This document shows, in pieces, positions 29,737-31,100 of a DNA stretch of 31,100 nucleotides; positions within the stretch are counted from its first letter, which is position 1, and each line of letters opens with the position of its first letter. Below the pieces are notes generated by a model. That model had not been told where the DNA came from and did no database searches. It saw nothing but the letters and a program-made list of their open reading frames with translations. Both the position numbers and the translations under genes were made by a program. The stretch is from 40CM-4-68-19 sp036513415 (GTDB lineage Bacteria > Myxococcota > Myxococcia > Myxococcales > 40CM-4-68-19), in NCBI GenBank assembly GCA_036513415.1, contig DATBZA010000157.1:1-31100 (forward strand), in the 5' to 3' direction.

Positions 29737-30693
29737 ATGGCCCAGGGCGGAAACCGCTTCTCGGCCCTCCTGCTCGAGGGCCTGGACCACTATCGCAAGG
29801 GCCGCATGCTGGAGGCGGTGCGCGCGTGGGAGGAGGCGTACCTCCTCGAGCCGACGAACCTGCGCGCACGCGAATTCCTGCGCTCCGCGCTGGAGCGGAT
29901 CCACGCCGTGATGTCGCCCGCCAACATGTCGGCCAATCCCGGCACGCCCGCTCCTGCTCCGCATCCCTGGCTGCCGGCACAGCCCGCCACAGCGCCCGTG
30001 CCTGCTGCCCCGCCCACCGCGGCGCCGGCACCTGTTGCCCCGCCGACCCGGAACCCGCCTTCGCCGGCCGGCGCAGCGCAGGCGGGGTCGAAGAAGCCCG
30101 CGGCCGCCCCCAAGGTCGCCGCCGCACCGCAAAAAAAGGTCGGGCCACCGCGAAATCCCTGGGACGAGGGCCCCTCGCTCGCCATCCCGCAGCCCGAGGT
30201 GACCGGCGACGGCGGAAACGCAGCCTGGTCGATCCACAAGGTCGCGGCGCCCAGCGCGTCCGTCTCGGACGACGAGACGGACGTGTGGATGCGAGGAGCG
30301 CGCGAGCTGGTTGCGCTCAACGACTTCTCCGGCGCCGTGGAGCTCCTCAACAAGGTGCTGGAGCGGAAGCCTAACGACAAGGACGCGGTCCAGCTCCACG
30401 GCACCTGCGAGCACAATCTCACGCTGATGTACGAGAGCAAGATCGGCGCGATGGACGCCCGGCCGCAGACGGCGATTGCGCCCGACGAGATCATCTGGCT
30501 GAACCTCGACCCGCGCGCCGGTTTCGTGCTGGCGCAGATCGACGGGGAAGTCTCGTTCGAGGACCTGTACGCGATCTGCGGGCTGAAGCGCCTCGATACG
30601 GCCCGCATCCTCTGCGAATTGCTGGAGCAGAGCGTGATCCAGATCGCGGGACGCGGCCAGGCCGTGGCGAAGCGCGCGATGCCGCGGAGCTAG
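29737..30693 (+). CDS. TPR / proline-rich protein with a C-terminal winged-helix-like domain
   Basis: The 318-aa protein starts at ATG 29737, immediately after the DnaK paralogue's stop. Residues 1-55 form a TPR-like pair (FSALLLEGLDHYRKGRMLEAVRAWEEAYLLEPTN). A long Pro/Ala linker (about 65-150) follows. A second TPR pair is at about 185-225 (MRGARELVALNDFSGAVELLNKVLERKPND). The last 75 residues (LDPRAGFVLAQIDGEVSFEDLYAICGLKRLDTARILCELLEQSVI) look like the small helical domain seen at the end of myxobacterial DUF4388/PATAN-type proteins. It probably recruits clients or links the chaperones to a signalling or motility system; the function is unknown. No signal peptide. Confidence 0.82.
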   Translation: MAQGGNRFSALLLEGLDHYRKGRMLEAVRAWEEAYLLEPTNLRAREFLRSALERIHAVMSPANMSANPGTPAPAPHPWLPAQPATAPVPAAPPTAAPAPVAPPTRNPPSPAGAAQAGSKKPAAAPKVAAAPQKKVGPPRNPWDEGPSLAIPQPEVTGDGGNAAWSIHKVAAPSASVSDDETDVWMRGARELVALNDFSGAVELLNKVLERKPNDKDAVQLHGTCEHNLTLMYESKIGAMDARPQTAIAPDEIIWLNLDPRAGFVLAQIDGEVSFEDLYAICGLKRLDTARILCELLEQSVIQIAGRGQAVAKRAMPRS

Positions 30694-30743
30694 CCCCAAT
30701 GCTGCTCAGTTAGTGCAGGACGATGGAAACAGAGCTAGGTCGA

Positions 30744-30808
30744 CGTCGACGTTACGTCGACGTGTGCGTGACGTGTGCGTGGACGGCGACGGCGACGGCG
30801 ACGGCGAC
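30744..30808. repeat. Cluster of short repeats
   Basis: In order: CGTCGACGT-T-ACGTCGACG (30744-30762, 9-bp arms), two tandem copies of ACGTGTGCGTG (30760-30781), and four copies of GGCGAC (30785-30808). They lie in the 131-bp gap between the TPR gene and the four-helix-bundle gene. Slippage is expected in the GGCGAC run. Confidence 0.75.
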
Positions 30809-30824
30809 GTGGCCGTGGGCGCCA

Positions 30825-31100
30825 TCATCGACACAGTCTCGTGAGCATCCCCACGATCCGTTCGAGAAGCTCGTCGCCGCGTTGTTTTGTATTGGCATCG
30901 ATTACCTTCAGCACGAGCAATGCGTCCAGCACAGCCGCGCACTCCATCGCAGACCCGCCAGCGATTGCGTAGGTCCGCGCGGCATCGGCCTGACCGGTAC
31001 GGCCAGCCGCTTCCGCGATGTGGAGGGAAATCGAACTCGCCGCGCGGCGCAACTGATCCAGCAACGTGGCGTTTCCCCTTGGAATCTGTTCGGCAGCTTG
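30825..31100 (-). CDS. Four-helix-bundle protein (23S rRNA intervening-sequence type), 5' end outside the window
   Basis: The visible 91 codons read QIPRGNATLLDQLRRAASSISLHIAEAAGRT, then YAIAGGSAMECAAVLDALLVLKVIDA, and a final helix ERIVGMLTRL. This is the pattern of the S23/IVS 'four helix bundle' family (compare QLRRAASSIxxNIAEGxGR and ARGSAxEC). Such proteins were first found inside 23S rRNA intervening sequences but are mostly encoded elsewhere, often near mobile DNA, and have no assigned activity. The frame stays open to the window edge, so the start is missing. The stop TGA is at 30827-30825. Confidence 0.85.
   Translation of the reverse strand, partial: QAAEQIPRGNATLLDQLRRAASSISLHIAEAAGRTGQADAARTYAIAGGSAMECAAVLDALLVLKVIDANTKQRGDELLERIVGMLTRLCR

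Noticed and set aside
27616..30699. 1027-codon minus-strand frame opposite the DnaK operon
   Set aside because: Low-complexity His/Leu/Arg/Gly-rich translation without domain patterns; the plus strand carries three clear proteins.
1..31100. tRNA or rRNA genes
   Set aside because: No cloverleaf with a T-loop GGTTCGAATC and CCA-proximal stem, and no rRNA-like sequence, was seen on either strand.

Overview
This is GC-rich DNA, densely coding, with many overlapping gene ends and frequent GTG/TTG starts. The gene content fits a myxobacterium (Myxococcota) or a close relative: an ArsR-SRPBCC fusion, a WS/DGAT wax-ester synthase, a SerP/PP2C phosphatase, DnaJ-TPR and DnaK paralogues, and an SDR family with a TGFPK nucleotide-binding loop. 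This assignment is inference; there is no rRNA, tRNA or phylogenetic marker to settle it. Most of the window is ordinary chromosome. The accessory-looking parts are the left tip (start of an IS110-type transposase), a 790-bp gene-free stretch at 24904-25693 full of repeats, and the right end (simple repeats beside a four-helix-bundle protein).

Layout. 1-166: tip of an IS110-family transposase and its upstream non-coding DNA. 167-3576 (minus): an apparent operon of thiolase, LeuA-like synthase, a 68-aa protein and a rhomboid-like membrane protein without catalytic residues. 3659-9489: an autoregulated ArsR-SRPBCC repressor, a LeuB-like dehydrogenase, a secreted sugar-dehydrogenase-like protein with a CMD-domain protein, and a fused LeuC-LeuD dehydratase. 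With the LeuA-like gene these provide all enzyme types of a leucine-type 2-oxoacid elongation route, dispersed over 9 kb. 9561-11715: wax-ester synthase and an alpha/beta hydrolase. 11723-17202: a GreB-like factor without its coiled coil, an M20 dipeptidase, a conserved unknown, a TerB-like protein, a degenerate DPP III-like lipoprotein and a PP2C phosphatase.

17318-21308 (plus) is a run of envelope-type genes: a single-span protein, an alkaline-phosphatase-superfamily enzyme overlapping an endonuclease/exonuclease/phosphatase-fold enzyme, and three small membrane-anchored proteins of DUF883/YtxH type. 21385-22490 (minus) couples a tetraheme cytochrome c to the GTPase EngB. 22518-24903 (plus) carries CoaE, an acyl-thioester-reductase-like SDR and a tandem rhodanese. 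25694-26878 is an acetylornithine-type aminotransferase. 26958-30693 is a three-gene chaperone operon: DnaJ-TPR, a DnaK paralogue, and a TPR/proline-rich protein.

Two regulatory themes recur. Many genes have a TANNNT box 6-11 nt before the start codon and no good Shine-Dalgarno, suggesting frequent leaderless transcripts; two share the same 13-bp box. A 10-bp palindrome, AGTGTACACT, lies between two divergent operons and places a -10-like box on each strand. The best candidates for undescribed biology are the DnaJ-TPR/DnaK/TPR operon, the 154-bp inverted repeat with its companion direct repeats, and several proteins that keep a family fold but have lost its catalytic residues (rhomboid, M49, GreB, second rhodanese domain).
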